Source: G963665185 sp049723905 (lineage in GTDB: Bacteria; Desulfobacterota; Desulfovibrionia; Desulfovibrionales; Desulfovibrionaceae). Taken from it: a stretch of 64,000 nucleotides of DNA. Position numbers and translations under genes: made by a program. Positions 26,310 to 34,344 of this stretch are shown here, in pieces. The DNA is taken from assembly GCF_049723905.1 (NCBI RefSeq), contig NZ_JBJKFD010000001.1, forward strand, positions 3,596,001 through 3,660,000, given 5' to 3'. How positions within the stretch are numbered: position 1 is the stretch's first letter; every line of letters begins with the position of its first letter. The notes under the pieces are model-generated. The model was not told the origin of the DNA. It was given only the letters and a program-made list of their open reading frames with translations, and did not search any database.

Positions 26310-26555
26310 GGAAACAAGCGGGGGAACCGGGCGCGTTGACCGGGTTCCCCCACTGTTTCTGGCGAAATATCAAAACCTAGACTTGGCAACTGGGTAAAGG
26401 GATACCACGACTTCTATTTTTCCCACATCCTCCTTACTCTTCAATGCGCGTTCGCGCATTGTGCTTGTGCCTCTCTCTACCTGCCGCAGTAACGCAGTTA
26501 GCACAGAGTTTTCATCGCCCTGACGCAGGAAGCAGGCACGTTACCGAACTTGCCC
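26310..26555. repeat. Accessory repeat R2, permuted copy 1
   Basis: A hairpin (GGGGGAACC with GGTTCCCCC, extended by GAAACA/TGTTTC, 26310-26359) begins this stretch. Blocks shared with 34127-34255 occur in the order b (TTCCCCCACTGTTTCTGGC, 26345), c (ATGCGCGTTCGCGCATTG, 26444), a (AGTTTTCATCGCCCTGACGC, 26507). No gene is evident in the whole 26043-26690 gap. Confidence 0.55.
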
Positions 26556-26690
26556 AATAGAGTTTCTTGCAAAACACTAATTTATAATATGGGAATAAAA
26601 GATAGAATAGATCGTTATCTGAACTGGAGAAGTTCTGCTCAATACCGTCCCGGTATTCCTACGGACGAAATGAATTTACCGGACGGGCTA

Positions 26691-27635
26691 CTAAACAAAA
26701 ATATCAATGCTGGGAGCAGCACTACCAGATTCTGCAGCGCCTGAAGCCTCGCCCTGATGTGCCCCCGCTGTGGCTGTAGCTCCAGTTGTTCCAGATGCTC
26801 CCGATACTCCAGATACTGAATTCGACTGCGCAGAAGCGGCATTCTCGGAAACAGCTTTCTGCTGGGCGGCAATGGTGCCGTCGGCTGGGGCTGGCGCCTT
26901 CTCTCCAGAAGCAGCTCCCTGCACGGAGGTATTATCGCCGCTTTGTTGTTCGCCGGACCCACTTTTGCCTTGGTTGTTCTTCTCCTTAGTGGCTTCAGCC
27001 ATTTTATCGATGGCTTCCTGCACCGTTGCCTGTGCACTATCCGCAGACGATTCCTCGGTGCCTTCGGCTTTTTTTTCGTTCTTTTCTTCTGTTTCCTCTT
27101 CAGCCTTGTCCAGCTCTTCCTTGGCATCTTTGCTGATTTTCTTTGAGACGACGTGGTCTAACTTGCTTTCTATCTGCCGGGCGACCGCTTCCAAAGGTTG
27201 GCCTGCTCTCAGGCTGTAGATTGAGTTTACAAGCACACCTTGCATTTGCGTTGCAAACTCGTTCTGCATCTTGAGGCTGTCGAGCTGGCCCTTCAAATAT
27301 TTGGATTGTTCTTTGGCTTGATCTGCGAAAAGATTCGAAATGAGGCTGCTGTCTTTGTCTGCATAAGCACCGATCAGCGCTTCTTGGAGCGCTCCCGCGG
27401 TGGTTTGCGAATAATCCGGAACGCATGAATGGAGCAGCGCTGGGAGCGAAACCGTTAATGTGTTCCTCTTTCCTGATGATTCGTCTGTATTCGAGGGGAG
27501 GTTTTCAGATTTCCGGGCCGGTGCGTTTTTTTCAACACCATCCTCAGCCTGCGCTTTCTGGCCAGGTATATTGAAAGTGAATGCAGAGCTGCTCGATGCT
27601 CCGAATGTAATTCCACTGGCTTGGGAAATTGACAT
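26691..27635 (-). CDS. Low-complexity protein of unknown function
   Basis: A 314-residue soluble protein with no recognised domain. It starts MSISQASGITFGASSSSAF, has a helical middle (about residues 80-165, including SLISNLFADQAKEQSKYLKG and VNSIYSLRAGQPLEAVARQI), an acidic/lysine-rich stretch (EELDKAEEETEEKNEKKAEG) and a long Ala/Gly/Ser tail ending SAAPSIDIFV. There is no signal peptide. The ATG at 27635 is preceded by AAAGGA 5 bases away; an in-frame TTG is one codon earlier. The composition resembles export substrates or scaffold proteins of secretion and flagellar systems, but there is no such gene nearby, so no function is proposed. Confidence 0.65.
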   Translation of the reverse strand: MSISQASGITFGASSSSAFTFNIPGQKAQAEDGVEKNAPARKSENLPSNTDESSGKRNTLTVSLPALLHSCVPDYSQTTAGALQEALIGAYADKDSSLISNLFADQAKEQSKYLKGQLDSLKMQNEFATQMQGVLVNSIYSLRAGQPLEAVARQIESKLDHVVSKKISKDAKEELDKAEEETEEKNEKKAEGTEESSADSAQATVQEAIDKMAEATKEKNNQGKSGSGEQQSGDNTSVQGAASGEKAPAPADGTIAAQQKAVSENAASAQSNSVSGVSGASGTTGATATAGAHQGEASGAAESGSAAPSIDIFV

Positions 27636-27829
27636 CAATATCCTTTCGCATAAAGCGCGTGATGCTAGGCCAAGTTGGGCTGTGTCAGTATAATATATCG
27701 GACATGTATTCTGGAAACTTTATGCTTTTTTATATATTTTCTGTTAATATCTTGCAGAAAAAAATGCTTCTTTTGTAGAGAAATTGGTAACGAAGGCAGG
27801 CGGTTAAACAACATTTAGATTGTTATTTA

Positions 27830-29290
27830 GTCAGGCCTGAAAAACCCGTTTCAGCTTCTACGCCACATTTTCCGCCAGCCGTCGGCTTGAGTCTTTGCCG
27901 AGGAGCAGAAACGCCAAGAGCGCAAAAAACTCTCCGATTTTCCGCATCCACTTCCTGAAGTTGAACGCCGCTGCGGCCATAAACAAGTTAATGGCGTCGC
28001 CGACCGCGCCCTTGAGATAGCTCCGGGCCATGCGGTGATCGTGTTTGAGATGGCCGATCACCGGCTCGATAGCCGCCCGACGGCGGAAGCGGAGCCGCGC
28101 CATAAGGCGCTGGTACGGTGTGTCCTTCTTCTTCGGAGGCTTTGGGATGAGGATTTGCGTGTCACCGACCTGATTCAGGCCCCTGTAGCCTCGGTCGCAG
28201 ATCGCCATGGACGGACAGACCCCGGTGACCTCCCAACACTGTTCGAGGACATCCGGCAACGTATGGCCGTCGTAGACGTTCTCGTTGAACGACATCGCGC
28301 CGACGATGATACCCGTAGTTTTTGTGACCGCGATGGACGCCTTGCGCCCGAACTCGTACTGCTTGTGCGCTTTACCCTTGGAGATGCAGAGAATATCGGG
28401 TTCGTGTAGGCTGTAGACCTTATTCTTGTCGCTTCGTTTCTGGTCCTTGACCCGCTCGTACAGGTCAAGTCGCTCCTGGTGGCGGCCCAGGGCTTCGCCC
28501 GGCAATTTGCGCCGGAGTTCACGGATCAAGGCACCAGCCATTGTCCGCATCTTCCTCGCCTTTTTGGCCATCTTCATCCGTTTCAGCCGAAGCTTGGGGA
28601 GCGTGCGCTTGAAGCTGCGGCGTAGACCGACGCCTTCGCTGTCCGCGATCTTACGGCAGCCCTCGATGACTTTGGTCAAAAGCTTCAGGTCGGTAGGAAA
28701 GGTTACGTTCTTTTCCTGGACCGTGGTATCCACCGTGATCTCTCGTTCTTTGGCGTCATCACCGTGCAGTTCCACGGAGACCTCGAAAATCAGTCGTGCC
28801 CCGTCCTCGCCAATGCGCTTGCGGAAATAGATCAAATCCGTGGGATCGCAAGGCAGCTTCCACTGGAACTCGGTCATACCGCAAAACGCCTGGTAGTAGG
28901 GATTTTGCGTCCATGCCTCCACGACCCGTTCGTCGCTCAGATTCTCCAACTGCTTGAGCAGCATCAGCCCGACCATTAGCCGGGGCGGCTTGGCTGGCCG
29001 ACCTTGGTCGCTGTAGAGTCCGGCGAACTCCTCCTCGAATCGCCCCCAGGGAATTCTCCTCGCCAATTGAAGGAGCGGAGCCTTCGGATTGAGCTGGTCC
29101 AGAAGGTCTGGGTAAAGGAACGTACCCTGCGGCTGTTTTTTGGGTTTTGCCCTCATGATTCTCCCGCCATTCGCTGCATCATTTCGACCGGTTTTATACG
29201 AATTCACAACGTTCTCTGGTCGAAAATACTACATTGTACAAGGAGAATTGTTAATAAAAATCAATCCACTAGAGATATTTCAGGCCCGAC
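27830..29290 (-). mobile_element. IS5-like insertion sequence
   Basis: A 1461-bp element carrying one transposase gene. Ends match as inverted repeats: GTCAGGCCTGAAA on the left (27830-27842) and GTCGGGCCTGAAA on the right (complement of 29278-29290), 12 of 13 identical. TATTTA follows directly outside both ends (27824-27829 and 29291-29296), consistent with a target duplication. Confidence 0.75.
27858..29156 (-). CDS. IS5-family DDE transposase
   Basis: A 432-residue transposase that appears intact. The N-terminal domain (FLYPDLLDQLNPKAPLLQLA, then YSDQGRPAKPPRLMVGLMLL and GMTEFQWKLPCDPTDLIYF) is of the DUF772 type. The RNase H-like DDE domain shows the three acids in ITVDTTVQEKN, MAICDRGYRGL and AAIEPVIGHLKHDHRM. 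The ATG at 29156 is chosen over one 51 bases upstream because the family begins with FLYPDLL soon after the start, and GGGAG precedes it. Flanking inverted repeats and a target duplication show a complete, possibly recent insertion between the low-complexity gene and tetR. Confidence 0.9.
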   Translation of the reverse strand: MRAKPKKQPQGTFLYPDLLDQLNPKAPLLQLARRIPWGRFEEEFAGLYSDQGRPAKPPRLMVGLMLLKQLENLSDERVVEAWTQNPYYQAFCGMTEFQWKLPCDPTDLIYFRKRIGEDGARLIFEVSVELHGDDAKEREITVDTTVQEKNVTFPTDLKLLTKVIEGCRKIADSEGVGLRRSFKRTLPKLRLKRMKMAKKARKMRTMAGALIRELRRKLPGEALGRHQERLDLYERVKDQKRSDKNKVYSLHEPDILCISKGKAHKQYEFGRKASIAVTKTTGIIVGAMSFNENVYDGHTLPDVLEQCWEVTGVCPSMAICDRGYRGLNQVGDTQILIPKPPKKKDTPYQRLMARLRFRRRAAIEPVIGHLKHDHRMARSYLKGAVGDAINLFMAAAAFNFRKWMRKIGEFFALLAFLLLGKDSSRRLAENVA

Positions 29291-29357
29291 TATTTAGCCG
29301 GTCAAAGGCTCACTCTGCACTTTTCTCCAATTTTCGTCGCAAGCAACCTCAACATTT

Positions 29358-29466
29358 TTCCCACTCGCCACGTTCCCGGAATTGAGCGGCGTGGCTGCGG
29401 CGGACAAGGTGCAACACAGCTTGCGATTCCGTGGCGCAAAGCCATTTCCTCCCATCACTCTTCGAT
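29358..29466. repeat. Accessory repeat R1, copy 2
   Basis: Diverged copy of 26138-26240: CTCGCCACGT, GGCGTGGC, ACAAGGTGCAACACAGC, GTGGCGCAAAGCC. It lies in a gene-free stretch (29297-29568) between the insertion sequence and tetR. Confidence 0.55.
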
Positions 29467-29568
29467 TTCATTTTTCAGGATAACCTCGGGTTCCCCCCTT
29501 ACCACGCGTTTCGGCATCCTTTTGCTGCTTATCGGCCTTCACTCCTTTTTATCTGGACAGGGGATGCA

Positions 29569-29597
29569 TAAAATCATATTTACCTAGCGGTCGCTAG
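29569..29597 (+). promoter_or_regulatory. Promoter -10 box and TetR-type operator
   Basis: TAAAAT at 29569-29574 is followed by the perfect dyad CTAGCGGTCGCTAG (29584-29597) in the likely transcribed leader, 21 bases before the tetR start. This is the usual arrangement for self-repression by the regulator encoded next. No good -35 box is seen. Confidence 0.6.
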
Positions 29598-29617
29598 CTA
29601 GTTTTTTAGGAGGCATC

Positions 29618-30226
29618 ATGTCGGAACTCTCTGGAACCAAATTGCGAATTGTGGATTGCTCCATCGAGCTTTTTGCACACAATGGCTATGGTGGTGTATC
29701 CGTGCGAGATATCGCCGCTGCTGTGGGTATCAAGGATGCCTCTATTTACAGCCATTTTGCCAGCAAGGGCGAAATACTGACCACCATCTACAATATGATG
29801 CGCGAAGTGTATCTTGTGGACAATCCCGATGCAGAGGCTCTGGACAGGATTCTCGTCCAATGCTCTCCTCTCCGCTTTACGGAAATTGGATTCCAACGCT
29901 TCAAAAAACGGCTGTCCGATCCCAAACAGGCCAATATCTTTTTGATTTTGCAACGCGAAAAATACAACGACTCCCGCGTGGCCTCTGTGTGGCGCGAGTA
30001 TTTGACATACTGCATCGAATATATGGCCATGGTCTTTTCCAAGATGATCGAGAAAGGCTGGATAAGATCTTTGGATACAAGGCAGATGGGTGCGTCGTAC
30101 ATGCTTGCCGAAATGATGCTGCGCGAAGAATATGCCCATTGTCTTGCTTTGGGGCAAAGCACTGCTCCGACGGAAAAGCGTATCAAAGAGCATAATGAGT
30201 TTTTTCTGGGGTTGGTCTCACAATGA
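29618..30226 (+). CDS. TetR-family repressor
   Basis: A 202-residue regulator. The N-terminal helix-turn-helix reads GYGGVSVRDIAAAVGIKDASIYSHFASKGEI-like in the TetR pattern (about residues 21-50, with KDASIYSHFASKGEIL as the recognition region); the rest is a helical ligand-binding domain. TTAGGAGG lies 6 bases before the ATG. It overlaps the MATE gene by 4 bases (ATGA) and has a perfect 14-bp dyad upstream, so it most likely represses its own operon and is released by a compound exported by the MATE pump. The inducer is unknown. Confidence 0.85.
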   Translation: MSELSGTKLRIVDCSIELFAHNGYGGVSVRDIAAAVGIKDASIYSHFASKGEILTTIYNMMREVYLVDNPDAEALDRILVQCSPLRFTEIGFQRFKKRLSDPKQANIFLILQREKYNDSRVASVWREYLTYCIEYMAMVFSKMIEKGWIRSLDTRQMGASYMLAEMMLREEYAHCLALGQSTAPTEKRIKEHNEFFLGLVSQ

Positions 30227-31593
30227 ACGATTCTCGTACGCAAAGGCTGTGTGAAGAAAGGATCGGTTCTCTGCTGGTTCAGTACGCGGGACCGGCTATT
30301 GCAGGCCTGGTGGTTTTCGGCATCCAGACTTTGGTGGGCAATATCCTGGTGGGCCGATACCTGGGAACATTGGCCCTGGCGGGGTACACGGTTGCCAATT
30401 CCGTTGCCATGGTTGTGCTGGCCTGTGGGCTGTTGCTGGGCACCGGATCTTCAATCCATATTGCAATGCACCTGGGGGCGGGAAGAAAGGCTGCTGCCCA
30501 GGACATTTTTTCAGCGGCCTGCTTCTTGTGCGTGTTGGGTGGGGGCGGGCTGAGCCTTTTGGGGCTGCTTTTTCTGAGGCCCATGCTTATTGCATTTGGT
30601 GGTGCTGGCGACGTGTTGGCAGCGGCAACGGATTTCACCTGGGTGTTTCTGCTGGGCTGCTGCCCCTTTCTGCTGAATATGGTTTTTGGCCATGCGTTGC
30701 GGGCCACGGGCTATCCAATGAAAGCCCTTGTTGCGAACTATCTGAGCCTTCTTTTGAACATCGGCCTCATGCTCCTGTTTGTCTTCGTCTTTTCCCTGGG
30801 GCTGGAAGGCATTGCCGGTGCAAATATTCTGTCCTCCCTGGTGATATTCCTCTGGCTGACCGGACATTTTTGGGGGCGGGGAACCGTGGTCCGTATACTG
30901 TTGAACGGATTTCGGCAAAAGGGGCAAAGCATCCGGGCCATATTGAAAACCGGTTTTCCCACGTTTGCCCGGCAAATTCTCATGCCGGTAGTCGCCATCC
31001 TTTCCAACCATATTGCCATGTCTCTTGGAGGCGAGGCCGCTGTGGCCGTGAAAGGGGTGGTGGTGACGACCTATTTTTTCCTCATTATGCCGGTCCAGGG
31101 GATTGGAATGGGTATGCAGCCCATCGTCAGCTACAATTTTGGGGCGGGAAAAATAGCAAGAGTTCTGCGTGTCGTCCGGCTGGGGCTTGTGGGCAGTTGC
31201 GCCATCTGTTTGGTGGAAATGCTTCTGGTGCTTCCTTTTCGTGAGCGCATCGCGGGCTTCTTTTTGGCCGGGCAGTCTGGGCTGACGGCATCGGCCGGCC
31301 TGGGGATACTTCTTGCCCTGAGTGTGTTCCCCATTGCAGGCGTTCAGTATATCGGCATCAATGCCTTCCAATCCATGGGGCGGGAATCCCTGGCCTTGGC
31401 GGCCAGTATTTCCCGTTCCTTATTGTCCGCCGTGCTTATTGTCGTCCTTTCCTCTTTTTGGGGGATGAACGGTCTGTTCGCTGGCGGGGCTGTATGCGAT
31501 CTTGTCATGGCTGTGGTCATAGGCGGGCTGCTTTGGGTGCAACACAGGAAGGCCCGTTCTTCCGGCCCGGCCGTCTGCCCGCAACGGACCTGA
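30223..31593 (+). CDS. MATE-family efflux transporter
   Basis: A 456-residue multidrug and toxin extrusion protein with 12 predicted membrane helices in two similar halves. The first half starts SLLVQYAGPAIAGLVVFGIQ with VGNILVGRYLGTLALAGYTV, and a second-half marker is GIGMGMQPIVSYNFGAG, both common in MepA-like transporters. It exports cationic or other toxic compounds in exchange for Na+ or H+. Its start overlaps the tetR stop by four bases, giving coupled translation and regulation. It ends 60 bases before the convergent ATPase gene without a clear terminator. Confidence 0.88.
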   Translation: MNDSRTQRLCEERIGSLLVQYAGPAIAGLVVFGIQTLVGNILVGRYLGTLALAGYTVANSVAMVVLACGLLLGTGSSIHIAMHLGAGRKAAAQDIFSAACFLCVLGGGGLSLLGLLFLRPMLIAFGGAGDVLAAATDFTWVFLLGCCPFLLNMVFGHALRATGYPMKALVANYLSLLLNIGLMLLFVFVFSLGLEGIAGANILSSLVIFLWLTGHFWGRGTVVRILLNGFRQKGQSIRAILKTGFPTFARQILMPVVAILSNHIAMSLGGEAAVAVKGVVVTTYFFLIMPVQGIGMGMQPIVSYNFGAGKIARVLRVVRLGLVGSCAICLVEMLLVLPFRERIAGFFLAGQSGLTASAGLGILLALSVFPIAGVQYIGINAFQSMGRESLALAASISRSLLSAVLIVVLSSFWGMNGLFAGGAVCDLVMAVVIGGLLWVQHRKARSSGPAVCPQRT

Positions 31594-31655
31594 ACAATGA
31601 GCCTGGCGTGCTCCGGCCAATGCCATAGCGGCCTGTATCAGGAGAGTGGGGCAGC

Positions 31656-32786
31656 TTAGAACGTCCGAACCAACCACTCCCGGAACACCGGATCAACCAA
31701 CCTCCATTCCCCCTGCTCATCCTGCTCAATAATATCCTGGTTCGCCAGGTGCTTGCGGGCCGCCTGCACCCCGCCGAGCGAGAGGCCGTGCGCTTGCAGA
31801 AAAGCACTCGCCGTTATCTGGGCGGTTGCTTCCTTTGCAATCCCGCGCAGCAACTTCAGCTGCCCGGTGCTGATCCCCTGAATTATGGCCTGATACCCAT
31901 AGCGTTCGTTGGCGAGCAGGGATTCGTAGGCTGTCGCCATATCCTCGACAGTGCAATTGTCTTGGCACTGCTCAAAGGCCCGGTAGGCCAAGGCCTGAAG
32001 ATAATAGGGATAGCATTCGATTTTGCGGACAATGGCGAGGGCGGCATCTTGGGAGCACTGCTTCCCGGCCCTGCGGAACTGCTGTACGACAAAATCCACG
32101 CACTCGCCTTCGGGCAGGGGAGCAAGTTCCATCATGGTTGCGCTTTGATAGAACGGCCTGCCCTTGTTGGTGAAAATATCCAGCAGCACGCGCCGTCGGC
32201 TCCCCAGAAAAATATACGAGGCCTTGTGCCGCTGGATGTGTTCGCGCAGCATTGCCTCAACGCGGGGCTCCTTGATGTCCACAATGTCCTGAAATTCATC
32301 CAGGGCAATGCAGACCAGAAAATCCTCTTTTTCCAGGAACGCGCCAACCTCTTCCAGAACTTCTTCCAGCGCTTCGAGGGGAGGGATGTTGGCCCTGACC
32401 AGTTGCACGCCGATGGAAATCGACCCCGTGGCCGAATCAATGGACAGGTTGACCTGCAGGGAGGGGAAATGGGCCAGCCACCGTTTGCCCTTGTCGAGCA
32501 GGGACTCGTGTTCGTGCAGGCCGGTGATAATGGCTTTGGCCAGCCTGTGGACCATGTCCTCCACCGAGACAAGGCGCATGAACTGCGCGTAGATGACGCA
32601 GATGCCTTCGGCCCGTATCTGATGCTGCACCCGGGTTACCAGCGAGGTCTTTCCGTAGCGCCTGGGCGCGAAAAGGACGACGTTCATACCGTTGCGGGCA
32701 TGCCCGGCCAGTTCCCTGAGTTCGCGGGCACGATTGCAAAACGGCTGGTCCGGCTCCAAGGTGTCTGTATGAAAAGGATTTCTCAT
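31656..32786 (-). CDS. Archaeal-type P-loop ATPase
   Basis: A 376-residue ATPase of the ATPase_2 (PF01637-like) group of STAND-related NTPases. Walker A is FAPRRYGKTSL (about residues 39-49), Walker B FLVCIALDEFQDI, and sensor-like SYIFLGSRRRVL follows; a C-terminal winged-helix region ends EQGEWRLVDPVFREWL. Genes of this group are common in mobile accessory regions and their function is unknown. The ATG at 32786 lacks a ribosome site; a TTG ten codons upstream is possible. A 29-bp dyad immediately upstream recurs twice more in the next 1.5 kb, suggesting a dedicated operator or a mobile palindrome linked to this gene. Confidence 0.8.
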   Translation of the reverse strand: MRNPFHTDTLEPDQPFCNRARELRELAGHARNGMNVVLFAPRRYGKTSLVTRVQHQIRAEGICVIYAQFMRLVSVEDMVHRLAKAIITGLHEHESLLDKGKRWLAHFPSLQVNLSIDSATGSISIGVQLVRANIPPLEALEEVLEEVGAFLEKEDFLVCIALDEFQDIVDIKEPRVEAMLREHIQRHKASYIFLGSRRRVLLDIFTNKGRPFYQSATMMELAPLPEGECVDFVVQQFRRAGKQCSQDAALAIVRKIECYPYYLQALAYRAFEQCQDNCTVEDMATAYESLLANERYGYQAIIQGISTGQLKLLRGIAKEATAQITASAFLQAHGLSLGGVQAARKHLANQDIIEQDEQGEWRLVDPVFREWLVRTF

Positions 32787-32789
32787 GGT

Positions 32790-32818
32790 TATTGTTTTTA
32801 AATTATTGAAAAACAATA
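32790..32818. repeat. 29-bp dyad, copy A
   Basis: TATTGTTTTT (32790-32799) and AAAAACAATA (32809-32818) flank AAATTATTG. It begins 4 bases upstream of the ATPase start codon. Confidence 0.75.
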
Positions 32819-33223
32819 GTCAATGGAGAAGCAGGTCGAGGTCGAACAAACGCTCCCAGGGGGAAGGGCCTTGCGGGCGCGGAAATCCAGCTTTGGCTTG
32901 TGGTTGGGGGGGCAGCACCATGTGCGCCTGAAATTAAAGTTATTGCATTCCAATTATTAAAGGAGAACAGTTAGTTCCGATTTGTATGCCGGTTAAACAA
33001 GCGTCCGCGGGCGCTCTCTTTATTGTAGAATGCCAAAGAAATATGGGAATAGGCTGAATTGTAGGGATGTTGGGAGCAGGTTTTCCTCAGAGAGGATTCT
33101 TTGAGACCCTGCTGGGCGGCGAGTTGGTTATTTTTCTTTTCATTTTATCCATCTGTTCCAGCTGGCGAATTGCCGAAGCTGTGTTTGCGAAATGTGGATG
33201 CTTTTTGAAAAGGAGTTTTATCC
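32819..33223. other. Gene-free stretch with a partial dyad copy
   Basis: About 400 bases with no supported gene. A half copy of the 29-bp dyad (TATTGCATTCCAATTATT, from 32941) lies in it without the right arm. The minus-strand frame near 32830-32890 reads like a short protein tail, too small to identify. Confidence 0.45.
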
Positions 33224-34105
33224 ATGGCTCAGGTGAAAGCGAATGGAATTGAGATTGAATACGAGACCTTTGGCGATATCTCGTCATCTCCTATTTTGCT
33301 GATAATGGGAGGCGGAAGCCAGCTGATTTATTGGGATGCCGGATTTTGCGAAGAGCTGGCGGAGAAAGGGCATTTGGTGATTCGGTTCGACAACCGTGAT
33401 GTTGGCCTGTCGACCAAGTTCGAAGAAGCAGGCGTTCCCGACATGATGGCGGCAATGAACGGCGGGGCTGTGGGGCCTGCGTACACACTGGAGGACATGG
33501 CAGACGATGCCGTCGGTCTGCTCGATGCCCTTGGTATTGAGAAGGCGCATATCTGTGGGGCTTCCATAGGCGGGATGGTGGCACAGACTGTGGCGTATCG
33601 GCACCCAAAACGCGTTCTGAGCCTGACCTCCATCATGTCCAGCACGGGAAATCCTGACCTCCCGCAAATAAAGCCGGAAATTCTGGCCGAAGTATACAAG
33701 CCCGTTCCCGATGATCGCGAGGCGTATATCGAACATCAGGTGACCATGTGGCGAAAGATCTGGAGCCCCGGTTTTCCTTTTGAGGAAGATCGGTTGCGCA
33801 CCCTGGTGGCCGAAAGCTACGATCGTTCGTACTATCCGCAAGGCCTGGCCCGTCAAGGTGCGGCAGTCCTTGCCCATGGCTATCAAAAGGACGCAATTGC
33901 CTCCATCACTGCTCCGACGCTTGTTATCCACGGCGATATGGATCCGTTCATGCCCGTGGAAGGAGGCAGGGAGACTGCGCAGCTGATAGCCGGGGCGAAG
34001 TTGTTGATAATCAATGGAATGGGGCACGACGTTCCCCAGGATGTCTGGCCGAAAATAGCCGCGGCCATGGCCGAGCACACACAGCAGGTTGATGCTACAA
34101 TCTGA
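33224..34105 (+). CDS. Alpha/beta-hydrolase
   Basis: A 293-residue alpha/beta-hydrolase fold enzyme. The oxyanion region is ILLIMGGGSQLIYWD, the strand with FDNRDVGLSTKFEE follows, and the nucleophile elbow is CGASIGG (Ser near residue 112). The acid and histidine of the triad are probably in HGDMDPFMPVEGG and GMGHDVPQ. This pattern is seen in haloperoxidase-like esterases and related hydrolases; the substrate cannot be inferred. AAAAGGAG lies 9 bases before the ATG. It stands alone between two dyad repeats in the accessory region. Confidence 0.85.
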   Translation: MAQVKANGIEIEYETFGDISSSPILLIMGGGSQLIYWDAGFCEELAEKGHLVIRFDNRDVGLSTKFEEAGVPDMMAAMNGGAVGPAYTLEDMADDAVGLLDALGIEKAHICGASIGGMVAQTVAYRHPKRVLSLTSIMSSTGNPDLPQIKPEILAEVYKPVPDDREAYIEHQVTMWRKIWSPGFPFEEDRLRTLVAESYDRSYYPQGLARQGAAVLAHGYQKDAIASITAPTLVIHGDMDPFMPVEGGRETAQLIAGAKLLIINGMGHDVPQDVWPKIAAAMAEHTQQVDATI

Positions 34106-34126
34106 TAGGTATTTTCTGAATGCGCG

Positions 34127-34255
34127 GAGTTTTCAACGCCCTGACGCGGGAAGCGGGCGTGTTGCCCGAGTTCCCCCACTGTTTCTGGCATAACGATGCG
34201 CGTTCGCGCATTGCGCGTGCCTTTCACAACCTGCCGTACTAACGCCACCCGCACG
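34127..34255. repeat. Accessory repeat R2, copy 2
   Basis: Same three blocks as 26310-26555 in the order a (AGTTTTCAACGCCCTGACGC), b (TTCCCCCACTGTTTCTGGC), c (GATGCGCGTTCGCGCATTG), compared with b-c-a there. Block a contains AACGCCC/GGGCGTG as an inverted pair. Confidence 0.6.
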
Positions 34256-34278
34256 AAATCTTTAAGTTGGCATTCCAC

Positions 34279-34307
34279 TATTGCCTTTCAATTATTGAAA
34301 TTCAATA
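34279..34307. repeat. 29-bp dyad, copy C
   Basis: TATTG...CAATA arms around TTCAAT-T-ATTGAA; symmetric about 34293 and identical to copy A at 24 of 29 positions. It lies between the convergent hydrolase and opgH genes. Confidence 0.75.
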
Positions 34308-34344
34308 GCCAGCTTCCAAAGCTTATTTCCAACGTCATTCCCCG

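Noticed and set aside
26310..26360. Hairpin considered as an integron attC site
   Set aside because: No integrase gene, no paired core sites of the attC type and no cassette array; the structure fits a simple inverted repeat better.
32820..32890. Minus-strand stretch reading like the tail of a protein
   Set aside because: Too short to identify, no start and no matching neighbour; kept only as part of the gene-free region.
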